A stretch of DNA of 64,000 nucleotides from NCBI GenBank assembly GCA_012845835.1, contig JABAKD010000028.1:6930296-6994295 (forward strand). Direction: 5' to 3'. The translations under genes and the position numbers were made by a program. Position 1 is the stretch's first letter, and each line of letters begins with the position of its first letter. Origin of the DNA: Undaria pinnatifida. Its lineage: Eukaryota; Sar; Phaeophyceae; Laminariales; Alariaceae. The notes under the pieces are model-generated. The model had not been told where the DNA came from, searched no databases, and saw only the letters and a list, made by a program, of their open reading frames with translations. Of this stretch, positions 33,101 through 47,000 are shown piece by piece.

Positions 33101-36100
33101 CCTTACGACACGTCGGCACCGACTGAGCTGTTCGGCGACCCAGTCGTGAGGGTTTTCGATGCGAGGATGCCTTCCAGGCCGGGGCCGCCGCTGCAGTTCA
33201 GCATGCTGGGCGCGCCCCGACTAGTCCGATTCCTGGCTGACGAGAGCCTTCTTTTGGCGTCGTCGTCCGGACAATTTTTGCTCTCCAAGGAGCCGTTTAC
33301 TGGTGAGCAGAGGGGGGGGGGGGGGCCTGGTGTGGGGTGAAAGCACCTGTTCATTTCTGGCGGGCGAGAGCCTGCTTTTGGCGTCATCGTAAACATGTTT
33401 TGCTCTCCAAGGAGCCGTTTGCTGGTGGGTACGTTGGTGGGGGGGGGGGCGGGCGGGTTGAGACGGGGGTGATGCTTGTCTGGCATGCGAGGGGTGGTTC
33501 GACTTTTTTCTTGTTCGTATGGTGGGTCGCACGATAGTCCAAACCTTTTCGTTATGTGTGATACGGTCGTGTGTTTTTTGCTTTTATTTTCGTTAATTTT
33601 TTCTATGTTTGTTTGGGTGTTTTTTTTTCTCTGGTGTTCAGTCTGTTTTTTTTCCGTGTTGTTTTATGTTTTGTTTGATTTTTTTTTTTTTGAACTCACG
33701 CGCTACGTATCGCCCCCCCAGCCCCCGTCCCGGCGGCAATGAGCGCCCAAATTTTGGGCGTGTCTCTACTAGGAGTAGGAACGGTGCTCCGTCTCGAAAG
33801 GGATGCTTGGTCAATGGTCAAATGGCTTAAGGCAAGCAACAAACGAGTACGCCCCGCCCCCCCGGCCCCGCCCCGACTACATCCATGCATGATGTGACCA
33901 TTGCACCGCCCTCGTCCCCCCCCCCCCCCTTCCCCCCAGATACTCCGACCCTGGAGTTTTTCCACGTGACCGACGAGCAAGGCTCGGGGGAGGCGTTGAT
34001 GTGTATGGGCACATCGTCGAGCGGAGACGGCATTGCTCTAGGGTCTGCGAGCGGAGCGTGCATCCAAATGGGTCAGGGGGATCAGGACGTGAGGGTTAAC
34101 CTCAGCAGCCGCCCCATCGATGGCCCGGAGAGACCGGTACCGCCACCCAAGGTGAGTAGGAGGGAGCGGGGGCGGGGGCGGGGGGGAGTCTGGGGAGAGG
34201 GGGAGGGGGGGGGAGGGAGGGAGGCGAGGGGACAGGAGAAAACGGGAGGAGGTGGGGGGGAGAGGGGGTTACCGTATGCAACGCTGGCGCCCTGCCGCAA
34301 GAAAAAATATGTTTCCACTGCAATTACCGAAGTCGTAGTACGGGGGCGTTTGCACTGGCCTCTCGCCGCTGTCGTCGTAGTTCGGTTGTTGCATTATTTT
34401 ATTTTTCTCACTCTCGCACCTCGCCCCCCCTCCGTCCATCGCCTCCCCGCTGTTGTTACCTGCCGCGCTGCCCACCCATTCCTCTGTCCCCTCTGCGCAC
34501 CCCCTCCCCTTCCCCCTCCCCGCACCCCCCACTTGCCGTGCCCGGCGTGGGAAAAACACACGGTACTACAAAATAATATCCAACGAAACAAACGATAACA
34601 AAACAACAAAACAACAAACCAACACAAAACCAAACGATGCAACACAACACAATGCTACAATATTTACCTACTTAAAAAAAAAACATATGGCACGCACTAC
34701 GAAAAACCGCACACACGCACACATCTGTAAAACCAACAGGTGTATGTGCACCCCGGCGATGACGCCCCGCCCGCGTCAAAGTACACCATGCGCCAGACCG
34801 CCAAAGCAGCGCACCTCACGGGTCCCCTCTCCTCCTCCTTCGCGGCCACCCCCAAAGTCATCCGAGCCGTGCTCAAGCGCCCCCCGCCCCGACGACCAGC
34901 GTCGGACCTGCTGGCCAAGGCTACTTGGAGGGACTACCTTGGGGTCATTCCCAACCCGGGCTACGCCCCGAATTCTCTCTTGTATGGGAAAGGCAGGGCC
35001 GCGTATGAGGTGGGTGGGTGATGCAATTTTTTATTTTGACTTGTGAAATTTTCGAATTTTGGACTTTCGGGTTCGCTTTCGATCTCTTGCTCGGCTCCAA
35101 TTTTCGATTTTCAGTTTTTCCTTCTGTTTCTGTTTTTGAAAACTCGCTTTCGATTTTTTTTCTTTTCTTTGTTGTTCGTTATTTTTTATCGCTCTCGCTT
35201 TCGCCTTTTGCTTTCGATTTTCTATGTTCGACGTCGATTTCGATTTCAATTTCGATTGTGATTTACCAGGTAGAATTTTTCCTTCTCGCTTTCGCTTTTC
35301 GGTTTTCCAACAAAAAAAAACATATATATATATTTCGTTTTCCTCTCCAACGGCAGGTGGTGGACCCGCGGAAGACGAAGGACAAGGATACCCCCGTGTT
35401 TGATCGTCGGGGCCGCCGCAATGACAGCCTCGGCGGATCATCTTCCAAGCTTCAGGGCACGGGCTGGGCGGACGTTCCCCGCAGGTGTGGAGAATAACCT
35501 TGTTCCGACTGAAAACCCATTTTTGGCATTTGCGGGGGTCAAGTTACTTGGAATTAGGGGCTCAAAAGGGGTTAAGCCAACGTACTGCTAGTCTAGTGCT
35601 AGTCTTTATTGGGTACTAGAAAAGTACCGTACGTTAATTCCAAGTATTTTGTCTCTAAAAAGGTGAGCGCAATTTTACAACGGTTAGCGGGGGGGGGGAG
35701 GTGTGGAGTGATCGATTGTTGGTAGGTGTCGGCGCAGCAGCAGTAGGGTATGCAGAAGCTGGCACTGACTAGGGGTTCGGGTAGATCTCACGCAGCCTGG
35801 AGTAATATCTGGCAGCCCAGATCACAGACGTCCAAGTCTCGCCTGCACGGCTGTTTGTACTGCAGCAGGTTCGTGTTCACGCATGGCGTCTTTACCGTAC
35901 AGTGAAAAAACACGTGGGATATTTGAAGTATTGAGATACCCTTGAGCTGCAAACATCTCAGCAGACGGTTGATGGGTCGGTCGGTCGGTCGGTCGGTCGC
36001 TTGTTCGATGAATTGGCCGTTCTAAGTTTTATTAATTTTTTTCGTGTGCGCTTTTCGGCCGACGGGGATTCACATAGTGAGCCCTACCGCGATCCCCATC

Positions 36101-37707
36101 CCGTTCGCGATCAAGCTGGATCGCCTGTTATACACCGGTACCGGGTACGGTACTATGTATACTTATACCTTGCAGTATACCTGATACCAGGTATTACTGC
36201 AATACGTGGTATAAAAATTGTTCCCCGTCGTCAAATTTTTCGGTTCGCGCCCGATCACCTACTGGCTGGAGGTACCGACGGCCATTGCTTAGCCTTGGAA
36301 GAAGGGGTTTCCACGGCTTCGACTTCGGGCGTTACGACACGAACGATCCTCACATATGCGTCCAGATTGGTACCGATATACAGGCAGTAGTGGTGTCTCT
36401 GTATGTGCCAGTCGGAAAATACCGGCACTCTATAGCGGCAATCGGCACTACACCGCATAGTAGTGGCACTTCTGATTGTTTTCATACGTGCCAAGCGATT
36501 CCACAGGCGCGTTAGCAGGAACCCGACACTCTTATTCGACCGGCACTATAGAGGGGTCGCCACTGAATAGAAGTGCCAGGTATAAACCAGGGATGTCCAG
36601 GTTGGAAATATTTTTCCCTATATTGTTTTTTTGTTTTTTTTCGTTTTGCAACACGATTTACCGACCGGCTGCAGGTACCGACGGCCTGCGCTTGAAAACC
36701 AGAGATGTCCAGGTTGAAAATATTTTTCCCCGTATTATTTTTTTTCGTTTTGCAACACGATTTACCGACCGGCTGCAGGTACCGACGGCCTGCGCTCAAC
36801 CTTAGAAGAAGAGGTTTCGACGGGTTTGATTTCGGGCGTTACAACACCACGGAGTATGCAGGATTGGAGAACGCCCACGCGCACGCGTACGTAAACAGGT
36901 GAGGATGGAATGGGATGAGTGCGTGGAGTGGTTGTTGGTTAAGTAGGTGGGTGGGTGAATGGGTGCGTGTGGGCGGGTGGTCGGATGTGTGAGTTAAGTG
37001 GGTGGGTAGGTGAACGGTGAGAGCATGGGTAGTGGGTGGGTAGGTGGCTGGGTGGCTGGTGGGGGAGATGAGCGGGGGAAAGGATGGATGAGTAAGGGGG
37101 AGGGGGCAGGTAATGCGCGGGTGGGTGGGCGCGTGGGATGATGGAATGAATGGATATGACATGCAGGATGGGTGGGTGGATGGGTGCGTGCGTCCGTCGA
37201 TGGGTGAATTTATGTTTGGATGGAATCGATAGATGGATGTTGTGGATCGATGGGTGGGTGAGAGGGAGATGCGGTCAACACCTTGCTTAAAGTCTTGGGT
37301 TTCTCCAAGGTCTTGGGTCTGGGCGGGTGGGGAAGACAAATCCCTTCCGTCGCTCACCCCCACCACCAGTCCCTTTTGGTGTTTTGTCTTCTTGAGTTGT
37401 ATTTCTATTTGACGTATCCTTCTCGATTATGGTGTTGTTCTGGTATTGTTCTGACGTCGTTACAGACTGCTAAAACAGTACCGATGCAACCTGACGAATT
37501 ATTATGACCGTTGCGAGGGCGTCGGTGTTTATACTTGGGCCTTTCGCGTGCGCCGTAAAAAATTGTGGTACATGCACGTAGCTGCTTTCAACAACTTAAC
37601 AGTTTTTCCGAACAGAAACAATCACTCTCGGCCGGGCCCTTTCTCCCTCCCTCCTTACGGCCCTCCCTCCCTCCCTCCCCCCCTGCCTCCCTCGCGCCTC
37701 CTCTTCC

Positions 37708-37742
<35 letters not shown>

Positions 37743-40700
37743 CTCCTCCTCCTCCTCCTCCTCCTCTTCCTCGCCCTTGGGTCTTTGTTGTGTTGGTGTT
37801 CTCGTTCGATTTGAATGCTGTTTCCTGTCTGTCTATGGAGCTTAGCATTCTGCAGGCGCTCTTCTTCGTGCCGGAGGTGAAGGAGGCCGCTTGTCGGGAG
37901 CAGGTAAGATGCGAAGCCTTCGTTCGGACAAACGATAGGCTTGAATGGTGGGACGGAAGCGGCGGCGGGGAGGGGGGGGGTTGGAAAGAAATGGGGAAGG
38001 CGGGGGAGTGGCGGTGAGGGGGGTCAACGGGAGGGGGTGGGGGGAGGTCTTTGCAGCTAAATAGCGGAGCATTAGCTACGACGTAAGGCGTAGAACAGGA
38101 CTAACGAGGGCAACTACGGTAATTTTTACTTCAGATGTTTGCATGATCGACCTCTCCCTCTCTTACTGCTGTACACACGTTTACCTTGCTCACCCTCCCC
38201 CCCGTTAATCCTTGGCTTCCTCCTCCGTCGTCGTCCTCTTTCCCACGCCCCCTTTTCCTCCCACACCACCTTCTTTTTCGGCTTATCTTTCGCTTCGCCT
38301 TCCCGTTCGGTTTCGCGTCCGGTTCGCATTCGGTGTCAGAACCGGCTTCCGGTCGACTCGCCCCCCCGGGCGCGCTCTTATGTTAACTCCGACGCGCTCC
38401 GATAACGTTTTGTATTGAGCCTCCTTTCTGCTGCTCCTCCTCGCCTTGCTGCTACTCGTCTCGCTCTTGCTCCGTGTCCCACCACACTGATACCATCACC
38501 ACTCCCCCCACGGCCACCACTGCGGCTGCCGCTACGACTACCACTACTACCACTTTCACCACAACGACTGCCGCCTACCACTACCGCCATCACTACCACC
38601 GTCACCAACACCAACACCAACACCAACACCACCACCACCACCACCACCACCACCACCACCACCACCTCTACTACGATCGTCACCACTACAACCACCACCC
38701 TCCTCTTAATTTCCTGCAACATATACACCAATTCACCAATACTTCTACCTGGGCACACGACGAGTAGTACAACCCTATCCACTACACCCCCCTCTCGGGA
38801 AGAGCCACCTCGGGCCTGTCTTGCGAGCTGGGCTTCCTGTTCCACCAGTTGGAGAGAGCCGAAGACATGGAACCAAAGAACAGGAGCTGTCAGGCCACCA
38901 ACTTCCTCAGGGCCTTCAAGGAGGTTCCGGAGGTAAGGCTACCCACGTCCCACTCAGTCCTAGTGGCTTGCCCTTGTAGCTTTCCCCCAACACATGGGTG
39001 AGAGGGGCTGAGGTAAAAGTTAATGTACAGGTTGCGGCTTGGGGGTAGGGTTGAGGTTGGGTTGGGGCGTTGGCAAGGTGGGGTTGGGATGGGTGGGGTT
39101 GGGGTGGGTGGGGTTGGGTTAGGTGTGGTTGGAGGTGAGGTTGTGCTGGGGGTACGGGTTGGGGGTTGGGAGTTGGGGTTGGGGGCGAAATGTTCCACGG
39201 TTTTTCACCTTTCAGGTCACGTCTCGCGGGTCGGGTCGGTTCGGATCGGGTCTGGGTGACGTGACCGGATCCGTTAGATTTAGAAACCTCGTGACCCCGC
39301 CCGACCCGACGTGACCCGACCGGTGAGAATCCGTACATCTCCCGACCCGGTTCGACCCGACCCACCAGATTTTGAGAACCTCCTGACCCGATCTGCGGGT
39401 TGGGTCATGACCCCTTGAAAAGCCCTGAAATATTCCAGGAGACCAGTCGTTTTGGGCGCATAAAGCCTCCTTTGGCCGTGATACACTAGTTTTAAGTATA
39501 GGGGGCGGTCGGTCAAGGGGTTTCCTAACATATTTGATTGGGGTTTGGTAGTGGGGTGGCTTGGGGTCGGGGTGGAGTTGGGGTTAGATGGATAAGGTTG
39601 GGATTGGGATTAAGAAAGGGTGTATTTTTTTCGTTACGATCGAGGTTTGTGTCCGATGGGGGGGGGGGGGGGGGGGGAGAGGAAGGGGGGGCTAGGGGAT
39701 GCTTGGACACGACTTACAGAGCCCTCCACGGACACGTGCAATAAAATTCCGGGTCCCCTCGCTCCTTCACATGCGGAAGGCTTTGTTTACATAGACTAAT
39801 GACCCCCCTGCCCCTCTCCCCTACGCCTACACGTGGGTGCTGTTGGTTGGATGTTGCATCATCTTGGAGAGCGTTGAACACAGGTTAGACATTGTTGGAC
39901 TACCGATATGGTGTTGGACTATATTGCCGAACAGTGGGCATTGCTGCGGGACGATGTTGCTGGGCTATGATGTTGGACGCTATTGTTGGACTACTGGCAT
40001 GTTGCTGAGTACCGCTGTTGGACAATGCTCTGTTCGACACTGCTGGGAAAAAGGAATCGGACGATGTTGGACCATGCTGCTGTTGCTCAACAATGTTGTC
40101 ATACGAAGGATCACATTGTGGAATATTAGTGTTGGCACGAGATGATCTATAAAGATCGACGGCGAAGGGGGTGGCGGCCGCGGTGGCGGCATCTGATGTC
40201 ACGCGAGGTTGTTGAATTGTTTAATTGGATCGCAGGCCTAAGGTGATGTCATATGATAGAAGTTGTTGGCTTGTTGAATTGGGTCGAATGCCTGCGCCAT
40301 AATCGAAAGACGGCAGCGAAAGATTTGTGCTCTTTTATCATATTTTTTTGTTGAGTTGTGGATGCCTCTGCGCGAAGGTGAATCCAACGACGGCGGCGAA
40401 AGGTGCTTTGCGGCATCATGTATACAGTTTTGTTGAATTGTGTAGGGTGCCTCCGAGATGATTTGTCAACCAATTAAAAATGCCGGCGGTGGCAGGTACT
40501 GGCGCTGGGGCTGCTGGAGGACCCGCAGAACAAGCGGGCTATCGGCCTTCCGAGGAGGACGGAGGTGCTTCACCGGTTCCTCCTTAGTCAGCTTGATAAA
40601 GAGGCCAAGGAGCCAGCCCTTCCTCCCATCCCCCCTTCCGCTTCGAAGGCGCCAACGCCTGCCAAGGTGTGTATAAGTCCTGCTTGACACTGCTTGTGTT

Positions 40701-42293
40701 TTTGCGTCTTTGTGATTTTACCTGTGTCCGTGATTTGCATGTGTATTTGCATGTGCAACCTAATTATTGCATGGTTTGTGTGTGTTGGGATCGTTTCTTA
40801 CGAACGAAAACAGCACACGATTTCGTTACAAAAAAAAACAACAGTATTCGTGGCATTATTCGTAAAAATCGCGAGATGTGGTAGAAGTGTCATATCGACC
40901 TGAACATTGGTATCGCACGGTCTACGGGAGCCCCCCCCCCCCCCAACCCCCCGTTAAATCCTTTTAGCGCCGAACTCCCGACATGGGAACAAAACACTTG
41001 GAGTTACGCTACGATAAATTCAGGAGTTGGAAATGGGGTAACCCCTTTAGAGCCCCAAAACCCCTCCACACGCTAAATCCAAATACTTTTGTCCCCAAGC
41101 ACGGATTTCCAGCTGTAAAGGCGTTAAAAGACGGAAGTGCTACGTCCCAATGTTGTAGGGATGCGGAGGTCCACGGTCTTAAAAGCTACGGCCATGCGTG
41201 AGATGATGATTGCGCTCCCCCCCCCCCCCCCTCCGCTTCCTTTTTCCTGCTTCCGAGCCATTCCACGGTAGGGGTGAAGGGGGCATTTCTGAGCTCCTGA
41301 CATGAGGAGCTCGATATCTCACCCGAAACATGACTTGGAAGGCATTATTTCGCGCAATCCGACCAGCGCTTCTATGCGCTAGAGTCCCAAAACAAATATA
41401 CTCGTTAAGTAATGAGACCAACCGGTAGTTTCTCACTTGAGGAGCTCAACCGGACACAAACGTCATTAGTTAAACCAACAACTGCAACCCCTACCGTGGG
41501 ACTTTATAGGCTCTCCAAGGAAAATACATCTACAACACTAGCCCACCCTGATAGTTCCTCGCGTGAGGAGCTCAACCAAACAGAAGACTCAAAAAGTGCA
41601 TCCCTTACCGTGGGATGTGACTCTTCCCTCTTCCCTTGAACCCCAACAGCCGTCGGCGGCGGAGGCGGCAGTGGCGGCGGCAGCGACGGCAATAACCGCA
41701 GCGGCAGCGGCAGCGAACAGCGCCCGAAAGAAGGAGACGAAGGCGAAGGCTATGAGCAAGCAAAAGGGCAAAGCTTCCGCNNNNNNNNNNNNNNNNNNNN
41801 NNNNNNNNNNNNNNNNNNNNNNNNNNNNNNNNNNNNNNNNNNNNNNNNNNNNNNNNNNNNNNNNNNNNNNNNNNNNNNNNNNNNNNNNNNNNNNNNNNNN
41901 NNNNNNNNNNNNNNNNNNNNNNNNNNNNNNNNNNNNNNNNNNNNNNNNNNNNNNNNNNNNNNNNNNNNNNNNNNNNNNNNNNNNNNNNNNNNNNNNNNNN
42001 NNNNNNNNNNNNNNNNNNNNNNNNNNNNNNNNNNNNNNNNNNNNNNNNNNNNNNNNNNNNNNNNNNNNNNNNNNNNNNNNNNNNNNNNNNNNNNNNNNNN
42101 NNNNNNNNNNNNNNNNNNNNNNNNNNNNNNNNNNNNNNNNNNNNNNNNNNNNNNNNNNNNNNNNNNNNNNNNNNNNNNNNNNNNNNNNNNNNNNNNNNNN
42201 NNNNNNNNNNNNNNNNNNNNNNNNNNNNNNNNNNNNNNNNNNNNNNNNNNNNNNNNNNNNNNNNNNNNNNNNNNNNNNNNGCTGCTGCTGCTG

Positions 42294-42386
<93 letters not shown>

Positions 42387-42412
42387 GCTGCTGCTGCTGC
42401 TGCTGCTGCTGC

Positions 42413-42484
<72 letters not shown>

Positions 42485-42557
42485 CTGCTGGCTGCTGCTG
42501 CTGCTGCTGCTGGCTGCTGCTGCTGCTGCTGCTGCTGCTGCGCTGCTGCTTGCTGCT

Positions 42558-42651
<94 letters not shown>

Positions 42652-42697
42652 CTGCTGCTGCTGCTGCTGCTGCTTGCTGCTGCTGCTGCTGCTGGCT

Positions 42698-42763
<66 letters not shown>

Positions 42764-42882
42764 GCTGCTGCTGCTGCTGCTGCTGCTGCTCTGCTGCTGC
42801 TGTCGCTGCTGCGCTGCGGCTGCTGCTGCTGCTGCTGCGCTGCTGCTGCTGCTGCGGCTGCTGCGGCTGCTGCTTCTTCTGC

Positions 42883-42926
<44 letters not shown>

Positions 42927-42940
42927 GGCTGCTGCTGCTG

Positions 42941-42972
<32 letters not shown>

Positions 42973-43013
42973 GGCTGTCTGCTGCTGCTGGGGCTCTGCT
43001 TGCGTGCTGCTGC

Positions 43014-43045
<32 letters not shown>

Positions 43046-43101
43046 TGCTGCTGCTCTGCTGCTGCTCTGCTGCTGCTGTGCTGCTGCCTGCTGCTGCTGC
43101 T

Positions 43102-43172
<71 letters not shown>

Positions 43173-43205
43173 GCCTGCTGCTGCTGCTGCTGCGCTGCTG
43201 CTGCT

Positions 43206-43247
<42 letters not shown>

Positions 43248-43289
43248 GCTGCTGCTGCTGCTGCTTGCTGCTGCTTGCTGCTGCTGCTG

Positions 43290-43333
<44 letters not shown>

Positions 43334-43361
43334 GCTTGCGCTGCTGCTGCTGCTGCTGCTG

Positions 43362-43398
<37 letters not shown>

Positions 43399-43477
43399 TG
43401 CTGCCTGCTGCTTGCTGCTGCTGCTGCTGCCTGCTGCTGCTGCTGCGGCGTCTGCTGCTGCTGCTGCTGCTGCTGCT

Positions 43478-43512
<35 letters not shown>

Positions 43513-43849
43513 ACTGTCTGCTGATGCTGCTGCTGCTGCTGCTGCTTGCTGCTGCTTGCGGCTAGCTGCTGCTGCCTGCTGGCTGCTGTGCTGCTGCTGC
43601 TGCCTGCTGTGCTGCTGCCTGCTGCTGCTGCTGCGCTGCTGCTTGCTTGCTCTGCTGCTCGCTGCTAGCTGCTGCTGCTGCTGGCTGCTGCTGCTGCTGC
43701 TGCGTGCTGCTGCTGCTGCTGCCTGCTGCTGCTGCTGCTGCTGCTGCTGTGCTGCTGTCTGCTGCTGTCTGCTGCTAGCTGCTGCTGCTGCTCTGCTGCT
43801 TGCTGCTGCTGCATGCCTGCTGCTGCTGCTGCTGCTGCTTGCTGCTGAC

Positions 43850-43915
<66 letters not shown>

Positions 43916-44015
43916 GCTGCTGGCTGTGCTGCTGCTGCTGTTGTTGTGTGTTGGTGTTGTTGTTGTTGTGTGTTGTTGTTGTTGTTGTTGTTGTTGTGTG
44001 TGTTGTTGTTGTTGT

Positions 44016-44050
<35 letters not shown>

Positions 44051-47000
44051 GCTGTTGTTGTTGTTGTTGTTGTTGTTGTTGCTGCTGCTGCTATTGTATT
44101 TTTCGTAATGGCGTTTGTCATTATACACCGCGTTTGTCCCCCTCAAATACGGGTTTTATAGTTTCCGCGCACAAAAAAAAATTGATTAACATCGCCCTGT
44201 TGACCCTGGTACAAGCTACACTGTAGTTGCAAGGGGAGTCGCCGACCTATATCCTTGATGAGGACACACACCCAGTGATACGCGCGATCGGAGTATCAGA
44301 CACAGCTTGCAAAGATGAATTTCGACGAGATGTTCGATCTCACAGCTGGAGTGTATTTTTTTTTTCATATTACTGTACGACTACGGCATCCGCACGTCGA
44401 AGGCGTTCTTGCGCAACACGGGTGCACTACCATATCGATGTCAAGCACACAAGGTACACGTCAGAACTAGTAATATTGTTGTCAAGGTCAGCCTTGAAAT
44501 CTAGATGTCCGGAATGTTTCCCACATCCTTACTCCTCGCCGTTTCTTCGAATCAGTCCCTGGACATCTGAACAGTGCTCTATGAGCCGCTGCCGAACCGT
44601 TACTGAATGAGTTTGGGTCGGGGCTGTATCAACTCGCTTATTTTGTGTGCTTCATTTATTTTTTAACAAAAATCAGGACGCTGGTGACGGAGATGATACC
44701 CGTAGACCACCCCGGGCACCCCGCCCCTGCCAAGTATTTCGCCGATGTGCTCGCCAGGAGCTTGTGTAGAGAGACAAGAGCGCGCGCATGGTGCGACAAG
44801 ACCAGCGCTTACGCTCCGATCAAGCAGAAGCGCTGCCCGGTTTCGCTGCCAGGTATGGTGCTGTTTTCCATGCTGGTTTAGGGGGGTGTCGGTGCTGTTG
44901 CAAGTGCATGCGTTTTCTTTCTGTTTTGGTGCTGTTCTAGTGTCGTTCTTAGTGCTGTTTTGGTGTTGCTTTGTGCTGTTGCGCGCGCATGGTGCGACAC
45001 GACCATCGCGTACGTTTCGATGAAGAAGAACCGCTGCCTGGTTTTTCGGCCGGGTGATGTGTTATTCTATTTTTGTTTGGCGCTTTTTGGGGTGGTTTTT
45101 CGGGCTGTGTTTTGTGGCGTTTATAGTTTACTGCTGCTTTGGTTATGTTTAGGGTTGTAGTGACGTTTGGTCCTGTGTGGTCTGGCAGGAAGAAGTGTTT
45201 CTCGGTGTATCTACCGGGTTATACCTGCTTTTCCGCGTGGCGCTGTTTAGCACCTAGTACTCTTGGTTTGCTGTTTCGAATATCTCTCTTCCCTGACAGT
45301 GGCGTCGTCGGATGCGTAGTCGTGAATGGTGCTGTGCAGTCCTGTTTAGTCCTGTGTAGTCCTGTTTAGTGCCGTTTTGCCCTGCTTGGTTTCGTGTAGT
45401 GGATCTCTGTTGTGCTGCCGAGTCCTGTATAGTGCCGTACAGTCCTGTTTACTGCTGTTCAGTCCTGTGTACCTCTGGTTGTTAGTCTTTCAGTATCTGC
45501 TAGGTGTCGGTTTGTGTTGTTCGGTGTTGCTAGCTGCTGTTATGCTGCTGCCCGGTTTCTGTGTCAGAGGAGCTGCTACTTCATTTGGAGCTGATACTCG
45601 TACGAGTATTGCGGCGGTGTTGGTGGTTTGCTATTTGGCGTTGTTTGGTGATGGTTATACTATGCTCGATTAGCTTCTCTGGGTGTCCGAAGGTATGGAG
45701 GTGCGTGAGGAGGCAGGGATGCGTGGTCGCCCTAACTAGTAGGTGTTGTAGCTGTTGCTGCAGTTGTTGTTGCTATTGCCGTTTTGTGCATGGGTGTTAT
45801 TTTCTTCCATTGCTCTTGTTGCCGCTGTTGCTGTTGTTACTGCTGCTGTTATTCGTTGTTGCTGTTGTTCGACGTTTTTGTGTACCCCTGCCCCCCCCCC
45901 CCCCCGGCGCGCGCGCGCGCGCGTGCCCAATCTCTGCATTGCGCTGCTGCGGCGGCAGAGGTGATGCCGATTCATTGCGCGGCTGCTCTGGAGTCGTCGT
46001 CAGCTACGAAGAAAGCCTTCGGCGGCAAAAACTTCCGGGGAGGGCCGTGGCTGCCGCAGGACATTGAGATATCGCTGCTGGAGCGAGAGGATGGTGAGGG
46101 AGAGGGAAATGACGGGGAGACACGAAGAGAAGAGAAAGAGAGAGAGAAATGCCCCCTACCATCCACCTACCCACTCTTGCCCAAAACCTGTTTGGGTGGA
46201 TTGATCTCTTTAGAAGTGAATGCACGTTTTTGGGATATTTTTAGTTAGTGTGTGGGATAATTTTTTGTGGTAAAAAGATTACGTGGTGTGGTGTGGCGTG
46301 AGGATGTGACAGCTCAATCCGACCCCACCCCCCCCTTCCCTCTCGCCCGAACGCAAAACGTCGAAACGCCCAAAACTCTCGTGAAAATGGCGCAGGAGAG
46401 CTGGCGGTGGTCGTTGGGGAGTCTGCTGACCCTGCGGCGGAATGGCTGCAAGCTCTGGAAGCCGAGGATAAGCTCAAGGCGGCGGCGGCGGCGGCCGCAC
46501 CCGCGACCCCCTCTACCACCGCCTCCACCGCCTCCACCGCCACCACTACTACCGGCGCTACCGCTACCAACGCTGCCACAACCGCTTCTTCTACTGCTCC
46601 TGCTGCTTCTGCTGGCACTGCTTCTACCGCTAGTGACGCTGCTGATAACGCCCCCACCGCCACCCCCACAACCACCACTTCTAGCGACGGAAAAAATGTC
46701 CCCGGCGTGAGCGGTGGGGGGGGGTCGGCGGCGGTGGCAGGGAAGGACGCGGACTCGCCGCCGCTACAGCAGCGTGAAGGGTGGTACTTTACTTCGCCTC
46801 TGCCGCCACCAGCGGTGGTGGCGACGGGAGCGGCGGAGGCGGGAGCGGGGAGGGGGGGGGGGGGGGGGGAGGAGGTCACGGGGTACCGATGGTTGGAGGA
46901 AGGGGTGACGCGCCACCGGTACACGTTGATGTCGGTGGTGTCTCGAGTTGTGCCGGCGAAGAAAGGAGACAAGAAAGCGGGGGAGGGGGTCGTGGGTTTG

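Noticed and set aside
39040-39200. Interstitial telomere repeat
   Set aside because: GGGTTGGGG spacing is irregular, and no regular TTAGGG or TTTAGGG array is present.
41563-44161. Very long open frames (up to 838 codons) of poly-Ala/Leu/Cys and poly-Gln/Ser
   Set aside because: They are the CTG array and the N gap read in frame. They have no conserved flanks, and the next PAN2 exon starts cleanly at 44677.
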